64,000 nucleotides of DNA from the NCBI GenBank assembly GCA_022749755.1, contig CM040451.1:11421871-11485870 (forward strand), in the 5' to 3' direction. This document shows, piece after piece, positions 13,088-26,684 of this stretch. The translations under genes and the position numbers were made by a program. The stretch comes from Azadirachta indica. Taxonomy: Eukaryota; Streptophyta; Magnoliopsida; Sapindales; Meliaceae. Under the pieces are notes generated by a model, which did not search any database, was not told the origin of the DNA, and saw only the letters and a list, made by a program, of their open reading frames with translations. Within the stretch, counting starts at the first letter, position 1, and every line of letters begins with the position of its first letter.

Positions 13088-16000
13088 TATCTCCTAAAAC
13101 CCACATAAACTCCTCTCATCTCACTCTCATTTGCAACACAGTTCGCAAACTCACAAAATCTCAAACTTTAGATACACTTTCATAACCAATTCAATTGCTC
13201 AAAATATCGAGAATACCCACTTCACTAAATCTGCCGCCAAACCTCTGGGGCACTTCTAAAGCTGATCAAATCCACTAATCAATCACTATAAACTCATTCC
13301 AATAAAAGATTGTCGGTATTTTCCAAAAAAACGAACTTTTACTAAAATATGCTTTCAGAAAACAATTAATGACTCAGAACTGCAACAAACAAAATGGGCG
13401 TACAGATCAAAGTAAATGAATGTAAGTATATGAATCGTCTGTCACTGAGTTGAAGAAACAACATGTACTTATGAATTGAAAAATAAAAAAAAATAATGGA
13501 CTTTCAGATCAAAGACAGTATCTTTACACGGAAAAAACCTGTTTGAAGAAAAATGGGTTTTGATTGGGTATAGAAAATTTTCGGCAGAAATCAAAAAAGT
13601 TTGGTGAAATCAAGGATTTTTTCCTTTTTAATTTTTGGGTAGTGATCAGATCCGGTAATGTATACTGCTAATTCTGAGGATGTTACAAATGGGAAATTTT
13701 TGGTTCCAATATATAATGTTATGAAAAATGAATAATCATAAATCATGTAACAACGTGGAAAAATCTGATAGGGTCAGTTACAGCCATGTGCGCGTGATGT
13801 CAACAAATCGTACGGTGATGGTTTAACCTAGATAATGTAATAAAATAATACTACCGTGATTTAAGACAATGACTTTAGTCAAGCAGTTAATATTGTAATT
13901 AATTAAAAATTAAATTAAACTTAAAAAGTTGTAAATGAATAATTCCCTGGATTATCAAAACATAAGGCAATTTTATTTTCATGGCTCATCGTATTGAAGA
14001 ATCTGTGTGTTTCCAGTGTTGGATCTGTTTTTACAAAACAAAAAATTGTTGGCTTGTTGCCATTTTTTTTGTTTTTGTTTTTCTACAATATGCACATTAT
14101 TGAGCAATGTCAAGATAGTTATCATACAACTAAAAATAATTGATTGATTACCTATTAATTTAAGGATATTCTTTAATCAAAATGCATCTAATTTTTAACC
14201 TAAAAATTTTATGATTTAAATTCCGGTCGTCTTAAAATTTAGAGTAATGTTAAATTTTTATTAATCTATTGTTTTATTTGTATTTTATAATAAAATAATG
14301 CGTATTAAATTAAATTTTCATTTTCCTATGACAAAGAAATTAAAATTTTTAAGATGTTTATAATGTCAGCATGAAAAAAATGATAAACTAATAGAACAAT
14401 ATAGAAAATTTGTTGCTATGTCAATATCCTAAATCCCTAATTGATGCAAGGAGAGGGGAGCATAGCATAAATATATAAATAGCCCCCAGCCCCCCACTAG
14501 GACATAATTTGATGGATTTATGATATAATTTAATGCCAAATTCAGCACTATAAAGTTTGATGGAATCATTAATTAAATCTTAATGGGTGAATAAATTTGG
14601 ACGAAAATTTAGTTTTCACTAGTGTATATACTAACAACATTTTCTCCTTCAAAATTTAACACATTTGTCAAATTTCTATCATCACCTTTACAAAAAAATG
14701 TCTATATTTAAATGAGAAAATGGACCACCATTTGATTTGCAAATTCTTTATAAATATATAGGTCTAGGGTTGGAGATTATACCAAAAATAAACCATTATT
14801 TTTCCCTAATTAATCCTATATGAAGCCTATCATAAATGCCAATTGTTCTACATTTTTGCCTCTCTCCAAGCATATAATAGACATTTTTTAAATGCTATTC
14901 TAATGAAGGGACGGTTGTGTGATGAATGAAACTTACATATTTGTGTATATCAAGTTTTTTTTTCGTTTTAAAAAAAACCCATTTCATAGAAAGAGTTGAA
15001 TTGATTTGACAATTAGTCTATTTCCTATACTCATGCATTATGCATATTATTCCTAGAGGGTGGACCTTCAAACTATGAAAGAAAATCATGTTAATAATAA
15101 TATAGAAAATTAGGAGGAATGTTTCCATGTGATGACACTTTTTTTATGTGCATGTTGTATGGGAGCCCTATCTTGTGTTAGCAATTGTGAGTTGTTAATT
15201 TGATTAAGTGGATTAATCTAATTGGTGAATATATTTAAATTTATAATAATAGATTTGTGTACTATATATAGATAGTAGTTAAGAATAATTGTGACATCAC
15301 AAAGAATATTGCCAATTATTAAAATCTATTTTAATTTGTTTTATATACATATATGTATATGGACTAGAGATGTATTTTTAATAAGCACGATATTATTTTA
15401 TTATTTTTTTAAAAATATATAAACTTTGCTTAAATGTGAATATTAATTATAATACATTGAATTTATCATTTACTTATAGACGTCAAAATTCGTTGTTATC
15501 AGGTCTCCCTTCATTCTGATGAAGATTATTCAGATTAGAAGTACATTTAATTTAAAGAATTCGCAATTAAATAAATTGTTTTTGATTTATTTATTTATTA
15601 ATCGGAGGCGTGGCGGCCGGCGTCGGCTTGACAATCATGATTGAATTTGGTGGCCACGACTCTTAAAAGGAAGTCTATCTTGACAGCTAGGCTTAGTAGC
15701 ACGAAATATCCACGCACCCTGCCGTCACATTAATTTATTTTTTCATTTTCTATTTCACTTTTCTTGCGCACCAAACATGAATATTCAACATAAACCAAAA
15801 AAAAAAAAAAAAAATTGAACTTATTTTCTCAGCGACCTAACAGATATTCCCTTTAATTGGGAGCTTTACATTCCTTTTTAAGTAAAAACTAAAAATTCTA
15901 GCGGTAAATATTTTTCTTTTCTTAAAATCAAAAAATTATATTTATTGGTTAAAAACTTATTTTTCTCAGCAACCAAACAAATATTCTCTTTAACTGGGGG

Positions 16001-18761
16001 TTTTCGAATATTCCTTATTAAGTAAAAACTAAAAATTCTATCCGTAAATATTTTTCTTTTGTTAAAAACAAAAAATTATATTAATTGGTGATAAATAGGA
16101 TGAAACGATAGTTGGTTTAGTGGGCTATTGAGTAGATTGCACAACGAGCTACGTCGTTTTATATTTGTTGGTTGGCGAGTAAGTTTCATTTATTATCATT
16201 TATAAATATAATTCAATTAATTTGATTTCGCCCTCACAATTGTTTGTTCAAATTCGTTCAATTTTCCTACATATCTATATGTCTAGCCCATTATAGTATA
16301 GATACATACCCATCCCTAATTTCAGCTCCTAATCCAATAATAATTTATACTTAATTAAAAGCAATTTCTTGGCCTAATTGTAATTAATATTAGTGTGTAA
16401 TTTTACTTAATTAGTTTTAGAAATACAATTATTAAAGTAAAAATAATCGTGCACTTTTTCATCTACTTTTAGTAGATGAGTTTCATTCTGGTACACGGGA
16501 CACTAGTTGCGTATGTTTGAATGTGTTAATTTATCATGGGCTCCAAAGCCCAAACGTTTTGAATTCAGAGCTGAATTTTGGGCCCAGTATGTCAAATCAA
16601 ATCAAATGAATCCTCGTTTAGTGGTGTATGAACAAGCTACGATATATTAATTTCAAAGTCCAGGTTCTGTTCTGTGCCTCGTAGGTCGTCTTTTACTCTT
16701 ACATCTTTTCTTTTGGCTGTGTCTGCGTTGTAGTGTAAATCCAAAATGTGTACGAAGACTTTTTACATATATGTTTATGTTTATATATGTACGGATAGTT
16801 AATATGAGTCAAAGAAAGATAATTATAACATATTTATTGCATTTGCAGATAAAGCAACGATACTTTATAAACATTAATTTGTCAACGATGACTTTCTTAT
16901 ATGGAATTAATAAGCAACGTAGAATATATCTCAGTTGTTAGTTATTGGATGCAAAAGTCTGAACCATTTTTTTTTTTTTAAATGACAAATTATATTTATA
17001 ATCTGCCTATATTATATCAGATATTTACCGAAAATCGAGTCTTGATTTTTGATTGATCTAAATACCGTCTGAAAACTCTACACTCAAATTCCACTGAAAT
17101 AAAGTTATCCTGTCCTGCGTATTAATCAACTAACATCACGTATATAGGAATTCTATTTATATACACATTTATCAGAAAGTAAACGATTAGAAAATGTGAT
17201 TTAAATATCAACATTGATGACAATGGACCATTGAAATCTTGTCATCCTCACGCGTTCTTAAATTTTATTATTTTCCAAGTCAATTAATTATTAAAAAAAA
17301 CTTTTACAATAATCAATATCTGATTTTTTTTTTTCTAAATATGTGGTTTTGACATGTCTAAGCTGGGGATGAACTCTGATTTCTTTTTTTTTTCTAATAA
17401 TAGACGAAATAAATTTTGACTTTGTTGCTTAAATTTGCCTACTAGATAATGGGACGTGCTAAACAAAATATTTAATTGAGAACAGAAATATATATATATA
17501 TATATATATAGTGTATTATTATTGCCTAATTGCTAGAAGTGAAAGCAAAATATGATGATATAGTTTATCTATCACGGATTAGTAGAAGAAAGAAAAATTT
17601 AAAAAGATGGTTGGTTGATTTGCTGGTAATTATGGATGCATGTGAAACCGGGTTTCCATCTTCATCAGCCTTAATCATCGCCATTAAAATGAACTCATTT
17701 AATCATGATCATGAGAAGCCAACCACCTACAACTTTCTTTTCTCTAATTTTGTTAACGAAATGGTGATTATTAGCTTGAGTGTCCCATAATTAATTCGTT
17801 CTTCCTCAATTTTCTTGCTGCCCCGTCTCATTCAAATTAAGAAGAGTCAATTTAGCCAATTGATTCTTCAGATATTTTACGTGAACGAGTAGCTTCCGTT
17901 TTTTCAATATGTGAGTACACCATACACACAGCAGTACTTCCAAGCCCTTTTCACTTTCCGAGTTTCCGGTTCCCTTTCTTATCTTCTAACAAAGTCTCGA
18001 ATGGCCGGCACCCGGCAGCCCCTTGCATCATCCCTGACCCTCATTTCTGATCTTGTCTTTTAACACATGTATCTTTCTTCATTTCCTTCCACATTTTATG
18101 CTTTACTTTTGTGAGATTACCAAAATGCCATTCTCATGAAAACCTGAACTTTTACTTTGTTGTCATTATTATTTATATATCGCCTCGTTGGTTATAGGTT
18201 TTGCTAGCTTCCGAGGCCTAATCTCTTCTTAGTGATACTAAAAAGGGAAAAGGGAAAGAAATACATCAGAATTGCAAGTGGCATACATGTTCCCCAATAA
18301 AATAATGACGAGGACAAGCATAAGAACATGTCTCCAGCTTGGCAATGCAGACAGAAAATAAAACATCTACTTTGACCCCATGATATGCAATTGTTTTGCA
18401 GCATTTTTGGCAGAAGACATTTACTTTATACTTATTTTGAGGAAGATGACACAAACTGGGGTTATGAATGAAGCCAACTACTTTGGCTTTATAGGTCATA
18501 AATCTCTCAGCGATTTACCTAGAAATTCAAAACATAGAGCAGTCGTTGGAATTTTTGCAAGTTTTCCAAGGGCAAAAATATAACTCACTTTAATCCAAAA
18601 ATGTTGACTAAAGAAAGTTCAAACACCCCTTTTGTCAGTTAGCTATTACTAACATGACTGCTCTCCCACCTCCCTTATTACCTTTTCCTACAGCTGTTTC
18701 ATTCATCTCTTCTACCTGAAAATACATCTCATGTCAGATATGCTTTAGCTTCTTTCCTTCA
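13088..18761. other. Large AT-rich intergenic region
   Basis: About 5.7 kb lies between the divergently arranged MUCI70-like gene (-) and the lectin kinase (+), so both promoters lie here. Contents seen: poly(A) near 15800, a diverged tandem duplication at 15820-16089, an (AT)n tract at about 17491-17511, and GCCCA/TGGGC motifs near 16539-16590. Short open frames at 17530-17790 and 18204-18583 lack any support as genes. Confidence 0.5.
15820..16089. repeat. Diverged tandem duplication of about 130 bases
   Basis: Unit 1 (about 15820-15950) and unit 2 (about 15956-16089) share CTTATTTTxCTCAGC, TAAGTAAAAACTAAAAATTCT, GGTAAATATTTTTCTTTT-like and AAAAATTATAT...ATTGGT blocks in the same order. The copies are clearly diverged, so the event is not recent. 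There is no coding capacity. Confidence 0.75.
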
Positions 18762-20852
18762 ATGAAGAACCACCCAAATCCTTTCCTGTTGAATCTCCTA
18801 TCTGTTTTTTTGTGTCTTAAGTACATTTCAGCTCTTGATTTTGTCTTGAATGGTTTCAATTCTTCCGACGTGTTGTTATTTGGAAGTGCCAATCTTGAAT
18901 CTCGCATTGTTAGTCTTACAAATGAAAAGACATTCACAATTGGTCGGGCTCTGTATCCATCAAAAATTCCAACAAAGAAACCAAACTCTTCTTATGTTTA
19001 TCCTTTCTCCACTTCCTTTATCTTTGCCGTGGCTCCTTACAGGAAAATTCTTGCAGGCCACGGCATAGTTTTCCTTTTTGTACCGTTTACTGGAATTGAA
19101 GGCGCCACAGCGGCTCAAAATCTTGGCCTGTTTAACCGGACAAACGATGGTAATATCAGTAACCATGTGTTTGGGGTCGAGTTTGATGTTTTTGAGAACC
19201 AAGAATTCAATGATATCGATAACAATCATGTTGGGATAGATGTAAATTCTCTCACTTCGAAAGCTGCACACACGGCAGGATACTGGCCTGACAATTTAAC
19301 AGGCTATCGCAGCAGTACAAGTGATGATGAGAAATCATTCAAGAAGCTAAAGTTAAACAATGGTAAGACTTATCAAGTTTGGATTGACTATGCAGATTCT
19401 GTTATCAATGTTACTATGGCAGAAACAGGCATGAAAAGGCCTAAGAGGCCTTTGCTGAATTTTCCTCTTAACCTTTCTGATGTTCTAGAGGATGAAATGT
19501 ATGTGGGGTTCACTGCATCAACAGGGCAATTAGTAGAAAGTCACAAGATTTTAGCTTGGAGTTTTAGTAATTCAAATTTTTCAATGAGTGAAGAGTTGAT
19601 CACTAGTGGTTTGCCATCGTTTGTTCTTCCGCATACTCCAGTTTATAAATCAAAAGGGTTTATAGCCGGAGTAACAGTTGGAGGTTTATTCTTTATTCTT
19701 TCTGGTGTTCTGTTATCCCTGTTTTTGATTGAGAGACGGAGAAAGAAAGCAAGGGAAAGAGCGGAAATGGAAGATTGGGAATTGGAGTATTGGCCACATC
19801 GAATAACATATCAAGAAATCGAGGCAGCAACAAAGGGATTTACGGAGGAAAATGTAATTGGCGTTGGAGCAAATGGGAAGGTCTATAAAGGTGTGTTAGA
19901 AGGAGGAACTGAGGTTGCAGTGAAGAGCATTCAACATGAAAATGAAGGAATGAGAGCATTTCTTGCTGAAATTTCGAGCCTTGGAAGACTGAAGCACAGG
20001 AGTCTGGTGGGGTTAAGAGGTTGGTGTAAAAGAGAAAAAGGAAGCTTCATGCTGGTGTATGATTACATGGAAAATGGAAGTTTGGACAAAAGGGTTTTTC
20101 AATGTGATGAGAGTCGGATGTTGAGCTGTGAACAGAGGATAAGAATTTTAAAAGATGTGGCTGCTGCTTTATTGTACTTACATGAAGGATGGGAAAAAAA
20201 GGTGTTACATAGAGACATCAAGTCCAGCAATGTGTTACTCGATAAAGAAATGAATGGAAGGCTAGGGGACTTTGGTTTAGCCCGGATGCACGGGCACGGC
20301 CAAGTGGCTAGCACGACACGTGTGGTTGGAACAGTAGGGTACTTGGCGCCGGAGCTGTTCAGTACTGGTCGAGCTTCGACTCAAACTGATGTGTTTGGAT
20401 TTGGGATCTTGATATTAGAGGTGATGTGTGGGAGGAGACCCATAGAAGAAGAGAAGCCAAATTTGGTGGAAATGGTGTGGCAATTGATGGTGCAAGAGAA
20501 GCTACTTGATGCATTAGATGAAAGACTGAAAGCTGAAGGAGGGTTCAGTGAGGAGGAAGTGGAGAGGGTGCTGCATCTGGGGCTGTTGTGTGCATATCCT
20601 GGCCCAATTACAAGGCCAACAATGAGGCAAGTAGTGAAAGTATTGGAAGGAAAGACTGAGGCTGGTGAGAATGAAAGTGAGGATATTGATGCATATTTGC
20701 TGCAGAATTGGAACTCCAAGGATATGTGGGCTAACTATTCACAAAGCTTTGGCTATGGCTATGCAACACATCCAACATTTCAAGACATTAAACAGTACAA
20801 TTGTTCTTCCATGTCCTTGTCTTGGACCAATACACTAGTGGACGGTAGATAG
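18762..20852 (+). CDS. LECRK-VII: L-type lectin-domain receptor kinase, clade VII (696 residues)
   Basis: Single-exon plasma-membrane receptor kinase with an extracellular legume-lectin domain, resembling Arabidopsis LECRK-VII.1/VII.2. Order: signal peptide (1-24), lectin domain (about 25-275) with VEFDVFENQEFNDID and NHVGIDVNS (the metal-binding loop region of the fold) and HTAGYW, then linker, membrane helix (about 299-322) and a basic stop-transfer RRRKK. The kinase spans about 357-630. It has the Gly-rich loop IGVGANGKVYKG, Lys in VAVKSI, HRDIKSSNVLLD near 481, DFGLARMHG and GYLAPELFS, so catalytic residues look intact. The tail is Asn/Ser/Tyr-rich, ending near TNTLVDGR. The ATG at 18762 begins a standard signal peptide. 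Lack of introns is usual for this family. Ligand and biological role are not readable from sequence. Confidence 0.93.
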   Translation: MKNHPNPFLLNLLSVFLCLKYISALDFVLNGFNSSDVLLFGSANLESRIVSLTNEKTFTIGRALYPSKIPTKKPNSSYVYPFSTSFIFAVAPYRKILAGHGIVFLFVPFTGIEGATAAQNLGLFNRTNDGNISNHVFGVEFDVFENQEFNDIDNNHVGIDVNSLTSKAAHTAGYWPDNLTGYRSSTSDDEKSFKKLKLNNGKTYQVWIDYADSVINVTMAETGMKRPKRPLLNFPLNLSDVLEDEMYVGFTASTGQLVESHKILAWSFSNSNFSMSEELITSGLPSFVLPHTPVYKSKGFIAGVTVGGLFFILSGVLLSLFLIERRRKKARERAEMEDWELEYWPHRITYQEIEAATKGFTEENVIGVGANGKVYKGVLEGGTEVAVKSIQHENEGMRAFLAEISSLGRLKHRSLVGLRGWCKREKGSFMLVYDYMENGSLDKRVFQCDESRMLSCEQRIRILKDVAAALLYLHEGWEKKVLHRDIKSSNVLLDKEMNGRLGDFGLARMHGHGQVASTTRVVGTVGYLAPELFSTGRASTQTDVFGFGILILEVMCGRRPIEEEKPNLVEMVWQLMVQEKLLDALDERLKAEGGFSEEEVERVLHLGLLCAYPGPITRPTMRQVVKVLEGKTEAGENESEDIDAYLLQNWNSKDMWANYSQSFGYGYATHPTFQDIKQYNCSSMSLSWTNTLVDGR

Positions 20853-21248
20853 GCGAACATCATCATTGAAAATGATGGAGCAAGTGGAATTTAAAGCAGA
20901 TTTCATGAAGGGCAAGGTGCTAGGCCATTTATTAATATGCATATACATATATTTTTTTAGCCTGAGAAAAAGAATCGCTTTTTCTTTATAATTTGATTCG
21001 TGTTATCGGGGTTGGGTTATTAACAAAAGAGATTTTTTGTTCTTGATTTTTATATTTCAGAACGTAGGCATATCGATGTACATATGATTTATTAAATACA
21101 AACAGTAATTTATGTTAATCGAAGGATGCGCTTAGACCATAAATCATATCAAATTATTTTATCCGAATATGTGATGTTTCGTGATCTAAATTTGGTGGAT
21201 GTTAGCTATTATAGAAATCAAATTCCATGCCATTAGTAGTTACGGCAA

Positions 21249-21253
21249 GCGGG

Positions 21254-21296
<43 letters not shown>

Positions 21297-21321
21297 GCGT
21301 GTTCGATCCACGCTCACCGCA
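21249..21321 (+). tRNA. tRNA-Phe (anticodon GAA)
   Basis: A 73-base cloverleaf with 5' acceptor GCGGGGA, D-arm AGCTCAGTTGGGAGAGC (A box), anticodon loop CTGAAGA with GAA at 21282-21284, and T-arm GTGTTCGATCCACGC (B box). The discriminator base A ends the gene before a T-rich stretch. It has no intron. It matches my memory of the canonical plant cytosolic tRNA-Phe, including the G5-A68 mismatch in the acceptor stem. Confidence 0.98.
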
Positions 21322-22232
21322 AAATATATTTTGGGCTTTTACGGGCTTCATCAATTAGGTCCAGTTTCACCTACTCGCCCCATATGCATGCTTGTTCTTT
21401 CCTTTAGTTTCAATGGATTTTGGCCCGTAACAATTTGGGCCTATTTTTTTAGCGGGCCATAACCAATTTAATATTCGACCAGTCAGATATTTATTCAATT
21501 TTTTTAAGAAAACAGATATTTATTCAAGCTTAAAACCTTAATGTTGTCAGTTGCCAATCACCATCAGATGGCAATGCTTCTACTATATGTTTCAAAATGT
21601 TGTATTGTGTGAATAATATATTCATTAATAAAATAATGATTGTGACCCTATACTTAATAATTTGTATAAAGTTGATTGCAAAGGGAAATTTTAATAATAA
21701 ACTTTTTCAATGATAAGAATGTACCAACAAAACCAAGTTGTGTATTATTTTAACCAATCGATTTGGAATTTTTGTACCTTTTGATGCAATTTTCTAAACC
21801 ATATCCTTTCATTATAGTGGAAAATGGCTCAAATATGTCATCATTCTATCCTATGATTCTTGTAAAGTGGGTAGAAGTTATAATAAAAAATTGGTAATTG
21901 CATGTTTAGAATTGTAAAACTAAACCATCAAGTTGCAACTGAGCTAGATATCGATGAAATTAGTCGTCAAATTATGTTTTACTAATTATTTATTAATTGG
22001 GTATATGTCTACGTTCTGATATGTTTAATTTAATTAAGAGATTAACCCAATCTCTAATGTCTTTGGTTACAGCTCATATGTAGTCATATATATGTATTAT
22101 TCTGTATGCATAGAGGCACATGATCGATCACGTGTGTGCCTACAGTCGATCTAAAATGGTGCTTGCGGTGACATGTTGCCGCATTCCAAATCCACTACAA
22201 GATTACTCACCCAACACAAATGAATTAATCAA

Positions 22233-22276
22233 ATTAACAATCATATATATATATATATATATATATGATTGTTAAT
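22233..22276. repeat. Perfect AT-centred palindrome
   Basis: Arms ATTAACAATCAT and ATGATTGTTAAT flank an (AT)n core, giving a 44-base perfect inverted repeat. It could extrude as a cruciform or hairpin. No function can be inferred. Confidence 0.85.
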
Positions 22277-24389
22277 GATTAATTAATTAAAGAGTTTATA
22301 ATTATTAATATTATCATTTGCTTACAAACTATGACCAGTACCAGAACACTGTTGTTATGCAGTCCTTCAGGCGAAGCTGGAATATAAAACATGATACTGT
22401 GGAGAAAAAATATCTGCTGAGTTGTTAAGTTGATGTAATGAAATCAAGCAACAAAAGAACATCGGACCACATGGACCATGGTTGCTGAAAAATTTAATGA
22501 GAAGTAAAGGAAAAAAAAATTAATTAATTAATTAATTTTTTAGCCAAATTTTCTGTTTAAAATAATCTCAAATTTCTTCATCGTCGATGTCAATCGATGG
22601 GTGTAGCTGTCACCATTGAATCTTCTGGTATTGATTAATATTTGGGTCGCATTCATGTTTTGGACAGAGACAAAAGAGGATCTCATTTTCAGTATTATAT
22701 TATACAAACTTTAGTAATCTTACTGTATATGGATTTAAACCTAATTAGCTGGTAGCTAACAGTGTTCAGATAAATTCTATCCTCCGCCTATCCAATTGGG
22801 CTGTCACTTTATTGTCTTTCATAATTCAATTCAAGTTTAATTATCAATGCAGTGTAGAAATAATTTGTGCTTCTGGCAAGTTGTTTGCATAAAAGTAAGT
22901 ATCGGACTGTTGTCTCTCGGGTAGTCACATCTAAAGTTGGTAGAATATTAATGGAGGAAAATACTCGATATTCCATTTTTTTAGGTTTAATATTCTATCA
23001 TTATTATTCCCTAAATTTGAATTAATATTCCACCATTCCTGTTATTTTAAAAAATAATTTTTAATCTGTCAAAATTTAAAGAAAGGAAATATCGGACATT
23101 TTCTATTTTTCTTGCTTTTCTGTTTCCGAAAAGTCTTAGAGTCTGGCCAATATTAAAAAGAGAATACCTGGAATATTGCTGACAGTACATAAGTGAACAT
23201 TTGTACAGTTTTGATTTCTTTAATTTTATCGTTGCATTTTGCTGCTACTGCTGCTTCGTGTTTAAATGAATCACGAAAGAATTAAGATTATGTACGTGTA
23301 ATAACTCAAACCAGAATTATATTATATCCCTCTACTCTATATGTATACATCTGGCAGAATACATATATATATCTCATGAACCTTACATATCAATTAAAAC
23401 AGCAGAAGGAGATCAATTAATCAATAGATAATCTGATAATTAAGCGTTATATATATATATATATATATATATATTCTACTGTGGACAAATTGCTTCAGTA
23501 CATGCATGTGCATGGCTAACTTATATATGTAATTTGCATTTATTCTTCAAGTTCTCATAAATCTGTACCACAGATTAGTAGGTTTACGTCAAAGAAGTCC
23601 AGCCAACCGAATTAATTAATAAACCAAACCAAGCAATTTATTTAGGATTCGGATACTCTCGTAATTCTCTTATGTTTCTTAAGTTTTAATCGAGAACACG
23701 ATACAGAGAATTTAAACTTTTAAATATTGTAATTTTATTTTATTTTTTATTTTTTTTATTATATAATAAAACAAAATTAATAAACCCAAATCGAAGTTTC
23801 GTGTCATATGTTAGACCGAGAGGGGTACATACCTCAAATCATGTATAAAAATCGTGGATGTATAATTAAGCGAATTATTAAGTTGATTAATTATCATCAT
23901 AAGTGATAACCTAATTAAATAATCACATATATAGCTAGTCAAAACTAGCAGCGTGAGTCATTGACTAATAGAAAATTAATTAAAAAAGAAATGAACTGAT
24001 GGACGTGTCTGCAATATCTGCGACGCTGCTCGAAGATGATGATGGCACGTTTGAGATAATTAATCATATTTAACACATGGGCTACCCTAGTAATCTTTTA
24101 ACTATTTCTTCATCTGTTTGACCCCAATTTATATATCATTACATCCTTAAGAACACGTAATTAATTAGCTTAATTATATATATATATATATATGTTAATA
24201 TAATGACTTTAAATCCCATCTGTTTTTCATTTTCTTCATAATTAAACTAAACTATCTTCTAGCTTTCAAACGAAGTTTCATACATCAATGGCGATATGTA
24301 CTCTATGTGAGCTGGAGTATTAGTTCAATTACGCGTATAAATTTAATTAACAGCTGCTGCTCATTGTATTGGTATGAATATGAATGTAC

Positions 24390-24466
24390 ATCACACACAT
24401 ACACATACACACATACACACATACACACATACACACATACATACATACATACATACATACATACAT
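24390..24466. repeat. Compound microsatellite (ACACAT)n(ACAT)n
   Basis: A compound simple repeat of CACATA and CATA units over about 75 bases. The long open frames on both strands here are products of the repeat and are not genes. Confidence 0.95.
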
Positions 24467-26637
24467 GTATATACAGCCAACTAGCTATTAAAATGGTCAA
24501 ATTATATATGATTAACTAATCTATTAGGTTAAGGTTATAAGGGAATATATATTAGCATATAATCTTGAATGATGCTCGTGCATTTTAGTTAAACCAACAA
24601 TTAAAATTAAAATAAGATACTGACGACCGAATAAATTATATATATTTATATAACTATTATTTGTTAATAATTTACTAATTGAAGTTAGGTAATTATATTT
24701 TATGAACACAGCTTAACGGATTCGAGAAATGGTGACTAAAATATAAACCATGTTCTTTGCGCTAATATATATTAATTAGTCAAGACGACAGGTGTATATC
24801 TTTATCAAAAATTAACGTGTATCACGTTAAAAATTGCTATCAAGAGGTACCTTTCTTCGCTAGTTTTTTATTAAAATTAATTTGACGCAAAGTTTGTTCA
24901 CTTAGCTTCTTGAATTTTCTTTTATATTCAAGTTAATTTAAAATTTAATTATATTTGACTAATTATTGTATTTCTAGCTAATTGTTAAAGTAAAACTGTA
25001 AAAAAGGTAATTAATGCAAGACCTAAATTTTATTATGAAACAACATTGATTATTTACTAACCACCGAATTAATCATTTATATTGCACAATAGATATAAAT
25101 TAAAAAGTTTTAGCATGTCAATTTCGAATGTGTAGGCCTAGTCAAATCTTTTGGTATTAAAATTAAAATTCAACTTTACTCATTATCACTTGGTGATTAA
25201 AGGATAAGCACATGAGGTCTCTGAGAGCAATCAGAATGATCACGAAACTGATACTTGAACGCATCCTTTCTCTCTTTTTCACGCAAAAATATTTGTATCA
25301 ATAACTATTTCGTACATAACATTGATTGATTCTTCTCGAATGATCGAGGCTTGAAGATAAAAATTATTGAGTGAATTTTTGTGATTCCATCTGGCTGTAA
25401 ACAATGGGCAATATGACGACATGATAAGTTTGATTAAGCAATTCAAATGCGATATATATATATATATATATATATGATATATACATATACAAACGAAAAT
25501 GTTGCTGTAAACGAAGATAATTAGTGTACGAAGACGCCTAACTTGTGTTGATTTATGTGGAAAAGTCAAAAAGAGGAACAGGTTTGAAATCTTTCAAGGA
25601 TCTTCACCTCATCACTCCCAACTCCTAGGCCTAGCTACTTTTGTTTAATAGAATTGAGTTAGGTCCAAATGTTCACCAATTAATCTTTACCAAGCTTTTT
25701 AAGTTAAAAATATTATCTTAGTATTTTTTATTTTTTTTTAATTAACAAAAGAAATTAAAGTAGAACAAGGGTGCCAGAGAAAACTTATACAAAATTTTGT
25801 TCCGGAAAATAAAAATTAATTCCTAACGAATTTCCTCTTCACACAAACAATATATCCAACGGCATACGGAAATTCTATAATGAGATCCACATGCTAATAA
25901 GTGAGTCCACCAACCTATATAAAAATTCTAAAAAATAATTTTCCCCATTTATCATTGAAGAGCAGCATTGACTCCTTCAAAAATTATTGTACCATTCGAA
26001 TGACGATTCTACCCCTCAACTTTTGTCCGTATCGTATCCAGACCAGACTACCAGTCGTGAGTGATATAGGAATCTTGTCTTGGTGTCCCAATATGCCAAA
26101 TCATTGCCCAGACGCCGCGTTTTCTCGACACACATTTTTTCGCAAATTTGATCGAAATTCCTTTTCGTTGATTTATTAAAAATAGAAAATTGAAATAAAT
26201 ACATGCTAACGAAAGCGGCACGTAGGCCCCACGTTTTGGATAAAAACCTTTAACATGAACGTTCCTGATTAATCCACGGTACATCATAGTCATCGCTGTC
26301 TGTCTATCACATTATCGATGGTCCCACCATTTCACAAGACAGGATAGGATTTAATGATGTATCATCCTCTTGTTAGGGTTTTTAAAGTGTTTTTTTATCT
26401 TAAAAATAAAAATTTAACATTAATCTTTTTTTTTTAAATAAAAATAATAAAATTTGTGAATATTCGAGTATATCCAGATGAGTATAGATCAAAATTATTG
26501 CACTTGACTGACGTGGATCCTGGCTGTCTGATCCGTAATAGGCCAAAAATAATCTACTGTTTTGATTTATATCAGCCAATGATTCTAGGCCACGTCGGCA
26601 AAAGTCTACCCCTCATGTGACCGGCGGGTTGTTGGTC

Positions 26638-26684
26638 CACGTGTACTTATGGGTCCCCGATCGGGGCAAACTTCGGCATATAAG
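26638..26684 (+). promoter_or_regulatory. G-box and TATA box of the DUF506 gene
   Basis: CACGTG (26638-26643) lies 36 bases before a TATAAG box (26679-26684), which is 70 bases before the chosen ATG (26754). A start near 26710 would exclude the upstream in-frame ATG at 26649 from the mRNA. The G-box suggests bHLH/bZIP control; this is inference. Confidence 0.55.

Larger units (their letters stand above)
21322..26637. other. Large AT-rich intergenic region rich in microsatellites
   Basis: About 5.3 kb between tRNA-Phe and the DUF506 gene. GGGC/GGCCC motifs cluster at 21331-21462 just after the tRNA. (AT)n tracts lie near 22243-22266, 23450-23474, 24177-24193 and 25453-25475, and a CA/CATA repeat at 24390-24466. 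No open frame has protein-like composition or splice support, so nothing is called as a gene. Confidence 0.5.

Noticed and set aside
24303..24519. Open frames on both strands rich in Tyr/Thr/His or Cys/Val
   Set aside because: They are translations of the CATA/CACATA microsatellite.
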